A program made the position numbers and the translations under genes. Shown piece by piece: positions 50,813 through 60,293 of a DNA stretch of 64,000 nucleotides. The stretch is from Streptomyces sp. NBC_01304 (GTDB taxonomy: Bacteria > Actinomycetota > Actinomycetes > Streptomycetales > Streptomycetaceae). The notes beneath the pieces are model-generated. The model did no database searches. It saw nothing but the letters and a program-made list of their open reading frames with translations, and had not been told where the DNA came from. Every line of letters begins with the position of its first letter. The first letter of the stretch is position 1. The stretch lies in contig NZ_CP109055.1 in the NCBI RefSeq assembly GCF_035975855.1, positions 4,898,001 through 4,962,000 of the forward strand, given 5' to 3'.

Positions 50813-51595
50813 TCAGATCCCGGGGGTGAATTCGGAAGTCCAGACCTGCATCTCGGCGACGATGCGGTCCCAGGCTCCGGTGACGAGCAGCAGGCCGGTC
50901 GCGATCAGCATGATGCCGCCGATGCGCATGACCCAGACATAGTGCCGCTTCACCCAGGCGAAGGCGCCGAGCGCACGACGGAAGGCGACGGCGGCGAGTA
51001 TGAACGGCAGGCCGAGGCCCAGACAGTAGGCGACGGTGAGGGTGGCGCCGCGGCCCGCGCTCGCCTCGTTGGAGGAGAGCGCCATGACCGAGGCGAGGGT
51101 CGGGCCGATGCACGGGGTCCAGCCGAGGCCGAACAGGACGCCCAGCATGGGCGCCCCGAGCAGGCCGGTCACCGGCCGTTTGTGGAAGCGGAACTCGCGC
51201 TGGGTGAAGAAGGGCATCGCGCCCATGAAGAACAGGCCGAGCAGGATGGTCAGCCCGCCGAGCACCTTGGAGATGACCTCGCGGTGCTCGAACAGGGTCG
51301 CCCCGAAGCCGCCGAAGGCCGCGCCGAACGAGACGAAGACCGCGGTGAAGCCGAGCACGAACAGCAGGGCACCGCCCGCCATCCGGCCCCGCTTGGCCTC
51401 CTCCAGGTCGGCGCCGCTGACCCCGGTGACGTACGACAGATATCCCGGCACGAGCGGCAGCACGCACGGCGAGAAGAACGAGATGAGGCCGGCGAACAGC
51501 GCGATCGGCAGGGCAAGGAGGAGCGCCCCGCTGAACACGGTCTCGTTCCGTCCGAACTCGGCGGCGAGTGTCTCAGCCGCTGGTGCGATGTGCAC
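50813..51595 (-). CDS. ccdA: CcdA thiol-disulfide transporter
   Basis: 260 residues with six membrane segments. The paired redox cysteines are seen in FFSPCVLPLVPGY and LGWTPCIGPTLAS. It transfers electrons across the membrane to ResA-type thioredoxins to keep apocytochrome c reduced. Tightly spaced with resA upstream (6 bp) and resB downstream. Confidence 0.95.
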   Translation of the reverse strand: MHIAPAAETLAAEFGRNETVFSGALLLALPIALFAGLISFFSPCVLPLVPGYLSYVTGVSGADLEEAKRGRMAGGALLFVLGFTAVFVSFGAAFGGFGATLFEHREVISKVLGGLTILLGLFFMGAMPFFTQREFRFHKRPVTGLLGAPMLGVLFGLGWTPCIGPTLASVMALSSNEASAGRGATLTVAYCLGLGLPFILAAVAFRRALGAFAWVKRHYVWVMRIGGIMLIATGLLLVTGAWDRIVAEMQVWTSEFTPGI

Positions 51596-51601
51596 GGCCG
51601 G

Positions 51602-52207
51602 TCACTTCTCCGCGATCAGCGGGTCGATCATCTTGTGCAGATGCTTGTCGTTGACCCCGCCCAGGGCGCGGGCCGCGATCTTGCCGTCGCGGTCGATGAC
51701 GAGGACCGCGGGGATGCCCTGCAGGCTCAGATTGCCCTTGAAGCGCAGGATCAGCTTGCCCGCCGGGTCGTAGAAACTCGGGTACTCGACGCCGAATTCC
51801 TTCTCGAACTCGATGGCCGGGCCCTTGTTGGGGTCGCGGGTGTTGATCCCGACGAACTCCACGCCCTGGTCCTTCATCTCCTTGGACAACTTGACGTAGT
51901 ACTTCGCCTCGGCACGGCACGGCGGGCACCAGGAGCCCCACACGTTGACGACGACGACCTTGCCCTTGTACGCGGAGCTCGACGTGTCGAGCCGCTTGCC
52001 GTCCAGCATCTCGCCGTCGAGGGTGGGCGCTTCTTTGCGGTCGGCCTTGGCGACCGTCTCGATGCTGTCCTTGCCCGAGACGAAGTTGCTGTTCCCGGAC
52101 CCTCCCTGGGTGCCGCCGTCGCCGCTGCAGGCAGCGAGAGTGAGCGCGGCGACCGCGGCTCCCGCGGCGAGCAGGGTGCGTCGGAGGGCAGGACGACTAA
52201 GGCTCAT
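51602..52207 (-). CDS. resA: ResA/TlpA-type lipoprotein thioredoxin
   Basis: 201 residues. Signal peptide with lipobox LTLAAC, then a thioredoxin fold with NVWGSWCPPCRAEAKY (WCPPC active site) and the cis-proline GIPAVLVIDRDG. It reduces the heme-binding cysteines of apocytochrome c. First gene of resA-ccdA-resB-ccsB. Confidence 0.94.
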   Translation of the reverse strand: MSLSRPALRRTLLAAGAAVAALTLAACSGDGGTQGGSGNSNFVSGKDSIETVAKADRKEAPTLDGEMLDGKRLDTSSSAYKGKVVVVNVWGSWCPPCRAEAKYYVKLSKEMKDQGVEFVGINTRDPNKGPAIEFEKEFGVEYPSFYDPAGKLILRFKGNLSLQGIPAVLVIDRDGKIAARALGGVNDKHLHKMIDPLIAEK

Positions 52208-52273
52208 GTGAAAAGTTTCGCATGTCCGTTTGGGGGATCTTGGGCACCCCCCGAAGTGCGCGGAACGCCCAGT

Positions 52274-53479
52274 TCAGGCCGCGTTCTTCCAGCCACCTGC
52301 GGGCTTCTGGCCGACGTCGAGCGACTGCAGCGCGGTCAGGACCTTGGGGTCCTGCACATCGAGCCAGTCCACGAACTGCCGGAAGGACACCAGGCGTACG
52401 TCCTTTTTGTCCGCGATCTTCTTCATGGCTTCCTCGACCGCATCCATGTAGATGCCGCCGTTCCACTGCTCGAAGTGGTTGCCGACGAAGAAGGGCGCCC
52501 GATTTGTCGTGTACGCCCGCTCGAATCCGGCCAGATACGACTCGGCCGCCTGCTTGCGCCAGCCCGGGTAGTTGGCGGGCGGCGCCTTCGTGGAGTTCTG
52601 CGACTGGTTGGCCAGGATGTTGTAGTCCATCGAGAGCACCTCGAAGGAGTGCCCGGGGAACGGCATGGCCTGCAGCGGCAGATCCCACACGCCCAGCTTC
52701 TTCTCGGGCCAGCGCTGGCGGCCGCCGGGCGAGGAGGCGTCGTAGCGCCAGCCGAGCTCGCGGGCGACGGGCAGCAGGTTGTTCTGGCCGAGCAGACACG
52801 GGGTGCGGCCGCCGACCAGCTCCTTGTCGTAGTCGAAGGGGAGCGGGGGAAGGTCCGTCCACCCCGTGTTCGTACGCCACTTCTTGACGAAGGACTTGGC
52901 CTGGTCGATCTCGCTGCGCCACTGCGCGGACGTCCAGTTGGCGACCGAGCCGGTGCCGGCGCAGAAGTGCCCGTTGAAGTGCGTGCCGATCTCATGACCT
53001 TCGAGCCATGCCTGACGGACGTACTTCAGGGTCTCCTTGATGTGGTCGTCGGTGAGGTAGCCGATGTCGGACGCGCCCACTGCGTTGTTCGGCGGCTGGT
53101 AGAGGCGCTTCTTCGACTCGGGCAGCAGGTAGAGCCCCGAGAGGAAGAAGGTCATGCGCGCGTCGTGCTCCTCGGCGAGCTTGAGGAAGCGCGGGAACAG
53201 CCCGTTGCCGACCTCGCCCGCGCCGTCCCAGGAGAAGATCACGAACTGCGGCGGGGTCTCGCCGGGTTCGAGGGGGACCGGCTTCTTCGGCTGCTTCGGC
53301 TGCTTCCCCGTGTACGAGGTGGAACCGTCACCGATCGGTTTCCCGTCCTTCTGGGCGCCGGGGTTGCCGACCGGCTGGGTGTCGTGGGTGTTGTCCCCAC
53401 CCGTGGAGCAGCCGGCCACTCCGGCCGCCGCGACTCCAAGTCCCAGCCCGAGAGCTCCCCTTCGAGTGATTTGGCGCAT
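52274..53479 (-). CDS. Lipoprotein polysaccharide deacetylase-fold protein
   Basis: 401 residues. The signal region has twin arginines followed by a lipobox (TRRGALGLGLGVAAAGVAGC), then a low-complexity Pro/Lys/Gln linker and a NodB-like domain: FVIFSWDGAGEVGNGLFPRF, HDARMTFFLSGLYLL, EGHEIGTHFNGHFCAG (two His of the metal site) and FFVGNHFEQWNGG. The first conserved Asp pair of deacetylases reads SWDGAGE, so catalysis may be altered. ATG 53479 has AAGGGGACG in front. Role probably at the cell wall. Confidence 0.85.
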   Translation of the reverse strand: MRQITRRGALGLGLGVAAAGVAGCSTGGDNTHDTQPVGNPGAQKDGKPIGDGSTSYTGKQPKQPKKPVPLEPGETPPQFVIFSWDGAGEVGNGLFPRFLKLAEEHDARMTFFLSGLYLLPESKKRLYQPPNNAVGASDIGYLTDDHIKETLKYVRQAWLEGHEIGTHFNGHFCAGTGSVANWTSAQWRSEIDQAKSFVKKWRTNTGWTDLPPLPFDYDKELVGGRTPCLLGQNNLLPVARELGWRYDASSPGGRQRWPEKKLGVWDLPLQAMPFPGHSFEVLSMDYNILANQSQNSTKAPPANYPGWRKQAAESYLAGFERAYTTNRAPFFVGNHFEQWNGGIYMDAVEEAMKKIADKKDVRLVSFRQFVDWLDVQDPKVLTALQSLDVGQKPAGGWKNAA

Positions 53480-53587
53480 ATCGTCCCCTTTTCCGCGCTT
53501 CGCCCCATACAAGTTGGGCGCCCCGTTAGAGGACGGGACGAACACGGAGGTTCCGGGAACTTCTGCAAATTTTAAGTTATTTACGAG

Positions 53588-53625
53588 CGAAGGGGTCGGA
53601 CACCTGCTAGGTGCCCGACCCCTTC
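53588..53625. terminator. Terminator hairpin
   Basis: CGAAGGGGTCGG (53588-53599) pairs with CCGACCCCTTCG (53614-53625), with an inner CACCT/AGGTG stem. It closes the phosphatase gene on the minus strand. Confidence 0.85.
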
Positions 53626-53667
53626 GGTCTGTGCTCGATGTGCGGCTGCGCCCCGCCCGGTGTGCGG

Positions 53668-54351
53668 CTACGCCCCGAACGCCTTGTCCTTGCCCTTCAC
53701 CGGCTTGGCGCCGGCCAGCAGATGGGACGGGACGAGATCGCGGGCCGGCTCGGTGTACCCGACCGACACGATCTTGTCGCCGCGGTAGGTGAACGTGGTC
53801 AGCGAGGCGAGCGTGCACTGCCGCTTGCGCGGGTCGTGCCACAGGCGGCGCTTCTCCACGAAGGAGCGCACGATCCAGATCGGCAGCTGGTGGCTGACGC
53901 AGACCGCCTCGTGCCCGCGCGCCGCGTCCTTCGCCGCGTCGAGGGCGCCCATCATGCGGACGACCTGCTCGACGTACGGCTCGCCCCAGGACGGCTTGAA
54001 CGGGTTGACCAGGTGCTTCCAGTTCTCCGGCTTCTTCAGCGCGCCGTCACCGACGCCGAAGGTCTTGCCCTGGAAGACGTTGCCCGCCTCGATCAGGCGC
54101 TCGTCCGTCGCCAGGTCCAGGCCGTGCGCCTTGGCGATCGGCGTGGCCGTCTCCTGGGCGCGCTCCAGCGGGGAGGCGACGACATGCGTGATGTCGCGGC
54201 CGGCGAGGTGGTCGGCGACGCGGTCGGCCATCTGCCGGCCCAGCTCGGAGAGGTGGTAGTCGGGCAGGCGCCCGTACAGGATCCCCTCCGGGTTGTGCAC
54301 CTCGCCGTGACGCATCACGTGGACGACCGTGAGGTCTTCGTTCGTGCTCAT
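53668..54351 (-). CDS. Histidine phosphatase family protein
   Basis: 227 residues. The phosphohistidine motif is [12 protein letters not shown], followed by [34 protein letters not shown], and the late histidine in [11 protein letters not shown]. Broad phosphatase or mutase family; the substrate is unknown. Its start overlaps the hemL stop by 4 bp, so it is co-translated with hemL. Confidence 0.9.
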   Translation of the reverse strand: MSTNEDLTVVHVMRHGEVHNPEGILYGRLPDYHLSELGRQMADRVADHLAGRDITHVVASPLERAQETATPIAKAHGLDLATDERLIEAGNVFQGKTFGVGDGALKKPENWKHLVNPFKPSWGEPYVEQVVRMMGALDAAKDAARGHEAVCVSHQLPIWIVRSFVEKRRLWHDPRKRQCTLASLTTFTYRGDKIVSVGYTEPARDLVPSHLLAGAKPVKGKDKAFGA

Positions 54352-55664
54352 GCGGTGGCCTCCGCGGCGGCTCGGGCGGCCGCCGGCAGGGCATCCGCGA
54401 TGTGCTGGATCGCCCGCTCGTCATGGGCGGTCGAGACGAACCACGACTCGAAGGCGGACGGCGGCAGATACACCCCGTCGCTCAGGAGCGAGTGGAAGAA
54501 CGCGGTGAAGCGGAACGACTCCTGCGCCTTGGCCTCGTCGAAGTTGCGCACCTCGTTCTCCGTGAAGAAGACGGAGAACATGTTGGACGCGGTCTGCAGC
54601 CGGTGCGCGACACCCTCCTTGGTGAGCGCCGCGGTGACCAGTGACTGGATCTGCTTCGACACGGCGTCGACCTTGGCGTACGCGGCGTCGTCGAGCAGCC
54701 GCAGCTGGGCGAGGCCCGCGGCGGTCGCGATCGGGTTACCGGACAGCGTGCCCGCCTGGTAGACCGGGCCGGCCGGGGCGAGGTGCCCCATGACGTCCGC
54801 GCGGCCGCCGAAGGCCGCGGCCGGGAAGCCGCCGCCCATGACCTTGCCGAAGGTCATCAGGTCGGGCTTCACCCCGTCCACGCCGTACCAACCGGCCTTC
54901 GACGTACGGAAACCGGTCATCACCTCGTCCGAGATGTACAGCGCGCCATCGGCCGCGCACAGGTCCTTGAGGCCCTGGTTGAAGCCGCCCAGCGGCGGCA
55001 CCACGCCCATGTTCCCCGGCGAGGCCTCGGTGATCACACAGGCGATCTCGCCGGGGTGCGCGGCGAAGGCCTGCCGCACCGCGTCCAGATCGTTGTACGG
55101 CAGCACGATGGTGTCGCCAGCCTGCGCGCCGGTGACCCCCGGAGTGTCCGGAAGCCCGAACGTCGCGACGCCCGAGCCGGCCGCCGCGAGCAGCGCGTCC
55201 ACGTGCCCGTGGTAGCAGCCGGCGAACTTCACGACCTTGGCGCGGCCGGTGAAACCGCGGGCCAGACGGATGGCCGACATCGTCGCCTCGGTGCCGGACG
55301 AGACCAGGCGGACCTGCTCGACGGGCTCGATCCGGGCCACGATCTCCTCGGCGAGCGCGACCTCGCCCTCACCCGGCGTACCGAAGGAGGTGCCACGGCC
55401 GACCGCCTCCTGGACGGCGGCGATGACCTCGGGGTGCGCGTGGCCGAGGATCATCGGGCCCCACGAACACACGAGGTCGACGTACTCGCGGCCGTCGGCG
55501 TCGGTCAGGTACGGACCCGTACCTGACACCATGAAACGGGGCGTACCCCCCACAGCGCGGAAAGCGCGCACGGGAGAGTTCACGCCGCCGGGCGTCACGA
55601 GGGACGCGCGGTCGAAAAGCGTCTGCGAAACTGGGGCGTCATAGGGAAAGCTCACACATGCCAT
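54348..55664 (-). CDS. hemL: Glutamate-1-semialdehyde 2,1-aminomutase
   Basis: 438 residues, PLP-dependent class III aminotransferase fold. The PLP lysine is in [20 protein letters not shown] (about residue 265). Other blocks: [35 protein letters not shown] and [13 protein letters not shown]. It makes 5-aminolevulinate for heme. The cytochrome maturation operon lies nearby. I prefer ATG 55664 over ATG 55685 because GAAGG lies before it. Confidence 0.95.
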   Translation of the reverse strand: MACVSFPYDAPVSQTLFDRASLVTPGGVNSPVRAFRAVGGTPRFMVSGTGPYLTDADGREYVDLVCSWGPMILGHAHPEVIAAVQEAVGRGTSFGTPGEGEVALAEEIVARIEPVEQVRLVSSGTEATMSAIRLARGFTGRAKVVKFAGCYHGHVDALLAAAGSGVATFGLPDTPGVTGAQAGDTIVLPYNDLDAVRQAFAAHPGEIACVITEASPGNMGVVPPLGGFNQGLKDLCAADGALYISDEVMTGFRTSKAGWYGVDGVKPDLMTFGKVMGGGFPAAAFGGRADVMGHLAPAGPVYQAGTLSGNPIATAAGLAQLRLLDDAAYAKVDAVSKQIQSLVTAALTKEGVAHRLQTASNMFSVFFTENEVRNFDEAKAQESFRFTAFFHSLLSDGVYLPPSAFESWFVSTAHDERAIQHIADALPAAARAAAEATA

Positions 55665-55951
55665 GGTGTCAGAGCCTTCGGACATCCTGCGGACAGGTGT
55701 TTCACCGCACGTTTCGTCGTGCGGCCGTGGGGGAGGTCACTGACACGATGATCGGGTTGCGCGGTTGGGGCCGCGAGTGGTCGGGTGGAGATATGCATCG
55801 CGGTGGCGGACTGGGCGAGGGGACCGACGGTCAGGGTGCCCTCGGACCGCGACGTGCCCGCAGGGGGAAGCACCGGCGAGACGAGCAGGGCCTTCCTGAG
55901 GAGCATGCGCCCACGCAGGCGCAGTCGGCGGCGGAAAGCAGGAGTGGCCGA

Positions 55952-56389
55952 GTGGGGGTGACCTACAAATACTTCGGCGCTCCCGACGGGGCCACCGCGG
56001 CCCGGGTGCCGATTTCCATGCGCCCGGAGGAGCTCGGCGGTGACGAGCTCGGCATGGGCGGCATGTTCACCAAGATCAAGCCGGAGACGATGGCCGCGAT
56101 GGTCCTCACCGGCATCGAGGGCATACCCCTGCACAAGGTGCCACCGCTCGAACTGGTCGTCCTGCACCCGGACTACGCGGTGGTCAAGCTTCCGATGACG
56201 GTCGTCGACCCCTTGCGGGGGATCGGGGAAGAGGCGGTCGGGGCGGCCGCGTTCATCTGGTCGACGGTCCCGGACCGGGGTGGGCCGCGGGACGCGTTCA
56301 ACGTGTACCAACTGCTGCACGAGTGGCAGGACTTCAGCCATCGGTTGCACGAGGCGGGGCATCAGCCTTACTGCTTGGTCTGGCCTTAG
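55952..56389 (+). CDS. Hypothetical protein, conserved-looking
   Basis: 145 residues, no membrane segment. It reads YKYFGAPDGATAARVPISMR, then GMFTKIKPETMAAMVLTGIE, PPLELVVLHPDYAVVKLPMT and ends YQLLHEWQDFSHRLHEAGHQ. I do not recognise the family. Start uncertain: GTG 55952 is preceded by GGAG at the right distance, GTG 55958 and ATG 55793 are alternatives. Divergent from hemL with a 266-bp gap that shows no other gene. Confidence 0.65.
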   Translation: MGVTYKYFGAPDGATAARVPISMRPEELGGDELGMGGMFTKIKPETMAAMVLTGIEGIPLHKVPPLELVVLHPDYAVVKLPMTVVDPLRGIGEEAVGAAAFIWSTVPDRGGPRDAFNVYQLLHEWQDFSHRLHEAGHQPYCLVWP

Positions 56390-56397
56390 TTTTCAGC

Positions 56398-56462
56398 CCG
56401 TCCGGCGTTTGAGGACAGAGTCCGAAGGCCGATTCGGGGGTCCGGGGGCGCAGCCCCCGATC
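56398..56462. repeat. Common Streptomyces intergenic repeat
   Basis: GCCCGTCCGGCGTTTGAGGA, followed by GGGGGTCCGGGGGCGCAGCC and CCCG, is a sequence I recognise as recurring widely between Streptomyces genes, often at gene ends. It contains a GGGGGC/GCCCCC hairpin and may act as a terminator for the convergent pair. Confidence 0.7.
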
Positions 56463-56464
56463 TT

Positions 56465-56980
56465 CTACGCAGGCCGGGCAGCCCGCCCGCCCTTGATCCC
56501 GGCCAGCCGCTTACGCATCCTGTTCCGCACTGAATAGGGCGACATGGCCAGCTGGCGACAGCCCTCGCACCAGACGTCGGACTCCTTCGCCGCCCGCGAC
56601 GCCGCCGCCGCGTCATCGAAGAACAGCGGGTCACCCTGGTGGGTGAGGCACTCGACTTCATAACGGTCCGACCGCCCGGCCAGGGCACCCGTGTCGCGCA
56701 TGCGGACCTGGGCCCCGGTGTCGCGGCGGCTGAACACCCGCCCCGTGGCGTCCAGTTCGCGCACTTCCCGCTCGGCGTCCCGCACCGCCTCATGATGGGC
56801 GAGCACCACGTCCGGGTCCGGCGCGAGGGCGTCGGCCGCCCTGGCCCGCATCTTGTCCAGCGCGGTCTCCACGCGGCGGGCGCGGACCTTGGCCGTCGCC
56901 GCGAGGCGCCTGCGGCGGGAGCCCTTGTGGTCCCGGGTACGGCCCGGGGCTATGCCACTGCTGTCGCTGCCAGTGTTCAT
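56465..56980 (-). CDS. Hypothetical protein with possible zinc-binding pairs
   Basis: 171 residues. A very basic N-terminus (HKGSRRRRLAATAKVRARRV) precedes a helical Glu/Arg/Asp-rich segment likely to be coiled coil. The C-terminal part has CLTHQGDPLFFDDA and VWCEGCRQLAMSPYSVRNRM, so a Cys-x2-His plus Cys-x2-Cys zinc ribbon is possible. Family not recognised. No membrane segment or signal. Confidence 0.6.
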   Translation of the reverse strand: MNTGSDSSGIAPGRTRDHKGSRRRRLAATAKVRARRVETALDKMRARAADALAPDPDVVLAHHEAVRDAEREVRELDATGRVFSRRDTGAQVRMRDTGALAGRSDRYEVECLTHQGDPLFFDDAAAASRAAKESDVWCEGCRQLAMSPYSVRNRMRKRLAGIKGGRAARPA

Positions 56981-57384
56981 GACGTCACCGTAAGGCGGTT
57001 CCCCGCATCCGGCATCACCGAGCCCCTGACCTCGCTAGTTTCGCCGGGACGCAAATAGATGCTACTTTCGTCATGGCGCAAATAAGGCCCCCGACCTGGG
57101 CGGCTCGCGTCCATCATGCCCGTGCGATGCGAGGAGGTGTTCGGGAATGAGTCCCGACCGAAGTCCTCGCCGCACCTGCGGCGACCGGCCGGCCCGCTGA
57201 CCCTCTCCGGGTAGCCCCGCGCCCTGAATTCCCCCCGCGCCACACCTGACGGCGCCCCCATGACGGCACCCCCATGTCCGCACCCGCGGTCGTGCATGCC
57301 CGCACCCGCGGTCGTGCCGGGGCCCCGCCATGCCCGAAACCCCCTTCCCCTCTCCCAAGGAATGCCTAGAAGGAGCTCTCTGCC
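56981..57384. promoter_or_regulatory. Long leader of the magnesium ATPase gene
   Basis: 404 bp without a gene. A 22-bp direct repeat beginning CATGTCCGCACCCGCGGTCG occurs at 57273-57294 and 57295-57316, preceded by GGCGCCCCCATG/GGCACCCCCATG. The site AAGGAGC lies just before the ATG 57385. The length suits a magnesium-responsive leader, but no M-box-like structure could be recognised. Confidence 0.5.
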
Positions 57385-60105
57385 ATGACCATGCTCACCC
57401 CGCCCAAGCTCGCCCCACCGGGCCAGGGCACCCGTCCCCGCCGCGAGCGCAAGGCCGCCGAGCTGGAGACCCGTACCCGTCTCGTCGGCGAGAAGCTGGC
57501 CGCGTACAGCGCCAAGCCCGCGAGCGATGTCCTGACCGAGCTGAAGGCCGACCGCAGCGGACTGCACCAGGCCGACGTCCTGGACCGCCAGGAGGACTTC
57601 GGCCCCAACGTCGTCGCCCAGGAGGGCGCCCCGGCCTGGTACGTCCAGCTCGCCAAGGCCTTCGCCAACCCGTTCATCGGCATCCTCGTCTTCCTCGCTG
57701 CCGTCATGTACTGGCAGGACCCCGCCGACCCGGGCGTGATCATCCTGTCCGCGATGGTCGTCATCAGCGGGCTGCTGCGGTTCTGGCAGGAGTACCGGTC
57801 GGGCCGGGCCGCCGACGCGTTGAAGAAGCTGGTCACCACCACGTGCGCCGTGCAGCGTCGCAGCGGCCGCGGGCACCTGCCGACCACCCTCGAGATCCCG
57901 ATGGACCAGGTCGTCCCCGGCGACCTGGTGAAGCTCGCGGCCGGCGACCTCATCCCCGCCGACCTGCGCCTGATCACCTCGAAGGACCTCAACGTCAGCC
58001 AGGCCGCCCTGTCCGGCGAGTCCCTGCCGGTCGCCAAGGCCGACACCCGCACCAACGACCAGGGGCAGCTGGCGACCAGCGACCCGGTCGAGGCCGACAA
58101 TCTGTGCCTGATGGGGACGTCCGTAACATCCGGTACGGCGACGGGAGTTGTGGTCGCCACCGGCTCGGACACCTACTTCGGCTCGATGGCCGGCTCGCTC
58201 GTCGGTGAGCGGCCGCAGACCAACTTCGACACCGGCGTACGGAAGGTCAGCTTCCTGCTGATCCGCTTCATGCTGGTCATGGTCCCGGTCGTGTTCGTCG
58301 TCAACGGCATGACCAAGGGCGACTGGAACGCGGCGTTCCTGCTCGGCATCGCCGTCGCGGTCGGCCTCACCCCCGAGATGCTGCCGATGGTCGTCTCCGC
58401 CAACCTGGCGCGCGGCGCGGTCGCCATGTCCAAGCAGAAGGTCGTCGTCAAGCGGCTCAACGCGATCCAGAACCTGGGCGCGATGGACGTCCTGTGCACG
58501 GACAAGACGGGAACGCTGACCGAGGACCGGATCGTCCTCGACCGCTACCTCGACGTACACGGCAAGGAAGACACCCAGGTCCTGGAGTACGGGTACCTCA
58601 ACTCGCACTTCCAGACCGGGCTGAAGAACCTCCTGGACCAGGCCGTCATCGACCGCATGGACGAGGCCGAGGAGGTTGTCGTCGACGCTCGGTTCTCGAT
58701 GGTCGACGAGATCCCCTTCGACTTCGCCCGCCGCCGGATGTCCGTCGTCCTCAACCGGAACGGGCTGCTCGGCGACGTCGGCCGGCCCGAGCACATCATG
58801 GTCACCAAGGGCGCGGTCGAGGAAGTCCTCGACCTGTGCACGCACATGACGGACCGCGGCGAGCGCGTCGAGCTCAGCGACCAGCTGAAGTGGCACGTCA
58901 CGCGGGTCGCCGAGGACAACAACCGGCAGGGGCTGCGGGTCCTTGCCGTCGCCACCCGTACGCTGCCGACGCCGCGCGACACGTACACCGTGGCCGACGA
59001 GGCCGAGCTCACCCTCATCGGGTTCCTCGCCTTCCTCGACCCGCCGAAGGCCGACGCCCAGACCGCGCTGCAGGGTCTCGCCGACAAGGGCATCAAGGTC
59101 AAGGTCGTCACCGGCGACAACGACCTGGTGGCGGCCCGGGTCTGCGCCGATGTCGGCATCGACGTGGGCCGGGTCGTCATGGGCGCCGACATCGACGCGC
59201 TCGGCGACGCAGAACTGCGTGAACTCGCCGCCCGCACCACGGTGTTCGCCAAGGTCAACCCCGTACAGAAGGCGCGTATCGTACGAGCGCTGCAGGCCGA
59301 AGGACACACGGTCGGCTTCCTCGGCGACGGCATCAACGACGCCGCCGCGCTGCGCGACGCCGACGTCGGCATCTCCGTCGACACGGCCGTGGACATCGCC
59401 AAGGAGTCCGCGGACATCATCCTGCTCGAGAAGGACCTGACGGTCCTGGAGCGGGGCGTGATCCAGGGGCGTACGACCTTCGGCAACACCATGAAGTACA
59501 TCAAGATGACGGCCTCCTCGAACTTCGGGAACGTCTTCTCGGTGCTCGTCGCCTCCGCGTTCCTGCCGTTCCAGCCGATGCTCGCGATCATGCTGCTCGT
59601 GCAGAACCTGGTGTACGACATCGCACAGCTGGCCACGCCCTGGGACCGCATGGACGAGGAGTACCTGCGCAAGCCGCAGAACTGGGACGCCAAGGGCATC
59701 GGCCGGTTCATGGTCACGATCGGACCGGTCAGCTCGATCTTCGACATCACCACCTTCCTGGTGATGTGGCACATCTTCCAGGCCAACACCGTCGGGGACG
59801 CTTCGCTGTTCCAGTCCGGCTGGTTCATCGAGGGGCTGCTCTCGCAGACGCTGATCGTCCACATGATCCGCACCCGGAAGATCCCGTTCATCCAGTCGCG
59901 GGCGTCCTGGCCGGTGATGGTGATGACGGTCCTGGCCATGGCGACGGGCATCTTCCTGCCCTTCTCGCCGCTGGCCTCGGCGCTCGGCTTCGTGCCGCTG
60001 CCGATGAGCTACTTCCCGTGGCTGATCGGGACGCTGCTCGCCTACTGCGCGCTGACGCAGCTGGTGAAGACCTGGTACATCAAGAAGTTCCACACCTGGC
60101 TGTGA
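57385..60105 (+). CDS. mgtA: Magnesium-importing P-type ATPase
   Basis: 906 residues. P-type ATPase signatures: phosphorylated Asp in DVLCTDKTGTLTEDRI, TGES-type actuator motif ALSGESLPV, and MVTKGAVEEVLDLC, KVVTGDNDLVA, GFLGDGINDAAAL in the P domain. Ten membrane segments; the C-terminal membrane region (YIKMTASSNFGNVFSVLVAS) is typical of MgtA/MgtB. It takes up Mg2+ at low concentration. Clear site AAGGAGC before ATG. A 22-codon ORF follows 5 bp after the stop. Confidence 0.94.
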   Translation: MTMLTPPKLAPPGQGTRPRRERKAAELETRTRLVGEKLAAYSAKPASDVLTELKADRSGLHQADVLDRQEDFGPNVVAQEGAPAWYVQLAKAFANPFIGILVFLAAVMYWQDPADPGVIILSAMVVISGLLRFWQEYRSGRAADALKKLVTTTCAVQRRSGRGHLPTTLEIPMDQVVPGDLVKLAAGDLIPADLRLITSKDLNVSQAALSGESLPVAKADTRTNDQGQLATSDPVEADNLCLMGTSVTSGTATGVVVATGSDTYFGSMAGSLVGERPQTNFDTGVRKVSFLLIRFMLVMVPVVFVVNGMTKGDWNAAFLLGIAVAVGLTPEMLPMVVSANLARGAVAMSKQKVVVKRLNAIQNLGAMDVLCTDKTGTLTEDRIVLDRYLDVHGKEDTQVLEYGYLNSHFQTGLKNLLDQAVIDRMDEAEEVVVDARFSMVDEIPFDFARRRMSVVLNRNGLLGDVGRPEHIMVTKGAVEEVLDLCTHMTDRGERVELSDQLKWHVTRVAEDNNRQGLRVLAVATRTLPTPRDTYTVADEAELTLIGFLAFLDPPKADAQTALQGLADKGIKVKVVTGDNDLVAARVCADVGIDVGRVVMGADIDALGDAELRELAARTTVFAKVNPVQKARIVRALQAEGHTVGFLGDGINDAAALRDADVGISVDTAVDIAKESADIILLEKDLTVLERGVIQGRTTFGNTMKYIKMTASSNFGNVFSVLVASAFLPFQPMLAIMLLVQNLVYDIAQLATPWDRMDEEYLRKPQNWDAKGIGRFMVTIGPVSSIFDITTFLVMWHIFQANTVGDASLFQSGWFIEGLLSQTLIVHMIRTRKIPFIQSRASWPVMVMTVLAMATGIFLPFSPLASALGFVPLPMSYFPWLIGTLLAYCALTQLVKTWYIKKFHTWL

Positions 60106-60110
60106 GCGAT

Positions 60111-60179
60111 ATGGCCGCTCTTGCGATCATTCGCGTGTTGCGCGCGATCCGCCTGCTGCCGGCCTTGGGTCGCAGCTGA
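60111..60179 (+). CDS. Possible 22-residue hydrophobic peptide after mgtA
   Basis: A 22-codon open frame, AALAIIRVLRAIRLLPALGR after the Met, amphipathic and hydrophobic with four Arg. It begins 5 bp after the mgtA stop and ends 18 bp before a strong terminator, so it lies on the mgtA transcript. In enterobacteria, tiny membrane peptides such as MgtS and MgtR control magnesium transporters; by analogy this could too. The ribosome-binding site is weak and it may be chance. Confidence 0.35.
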   Translation: MAALAIIRVLRAIRLLPALGRS

Positions 60180-60196
60180 CCCCGGAATCCCGGACC

Positions 60197-60234
60197 ACGA
60201 CGGCCGCTCTCCGCTCACGGAGAGCGGCCGTCGT
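60197..60234 (+). terminator. Terminator of mgtA
   Basis: A perfect 17-bp stem, ACGACGGCCGCTCTCCG (60197-60213) with CGGAGAGCGGCCGTCGT (60218-60234), loop CTCA. Confidence 0.9.
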
Positions 60235-60293
60235 CGCTCGGTTTCAGCCACCGGTGGCACACTGGGCGGTCAACCTCGGGAGGGAGCCCGTAC

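Noticed and set aside
49595-53575. A very long plus-strand open frame opposite the cytochrome maturation operon
   Set aside because: It runs antisense to four clearly recognised genes and is produced by the third-position GC bias.
56981-57384. M-box magnesium riboswitch
   Set aside because: No recognisable conserved core; only a direct repeat is seen.
56977-60093. A very long minus-strand open frame opposite mgtA
   Set aside because: Same reason; the plus strand encodes a full P-type ATPase.
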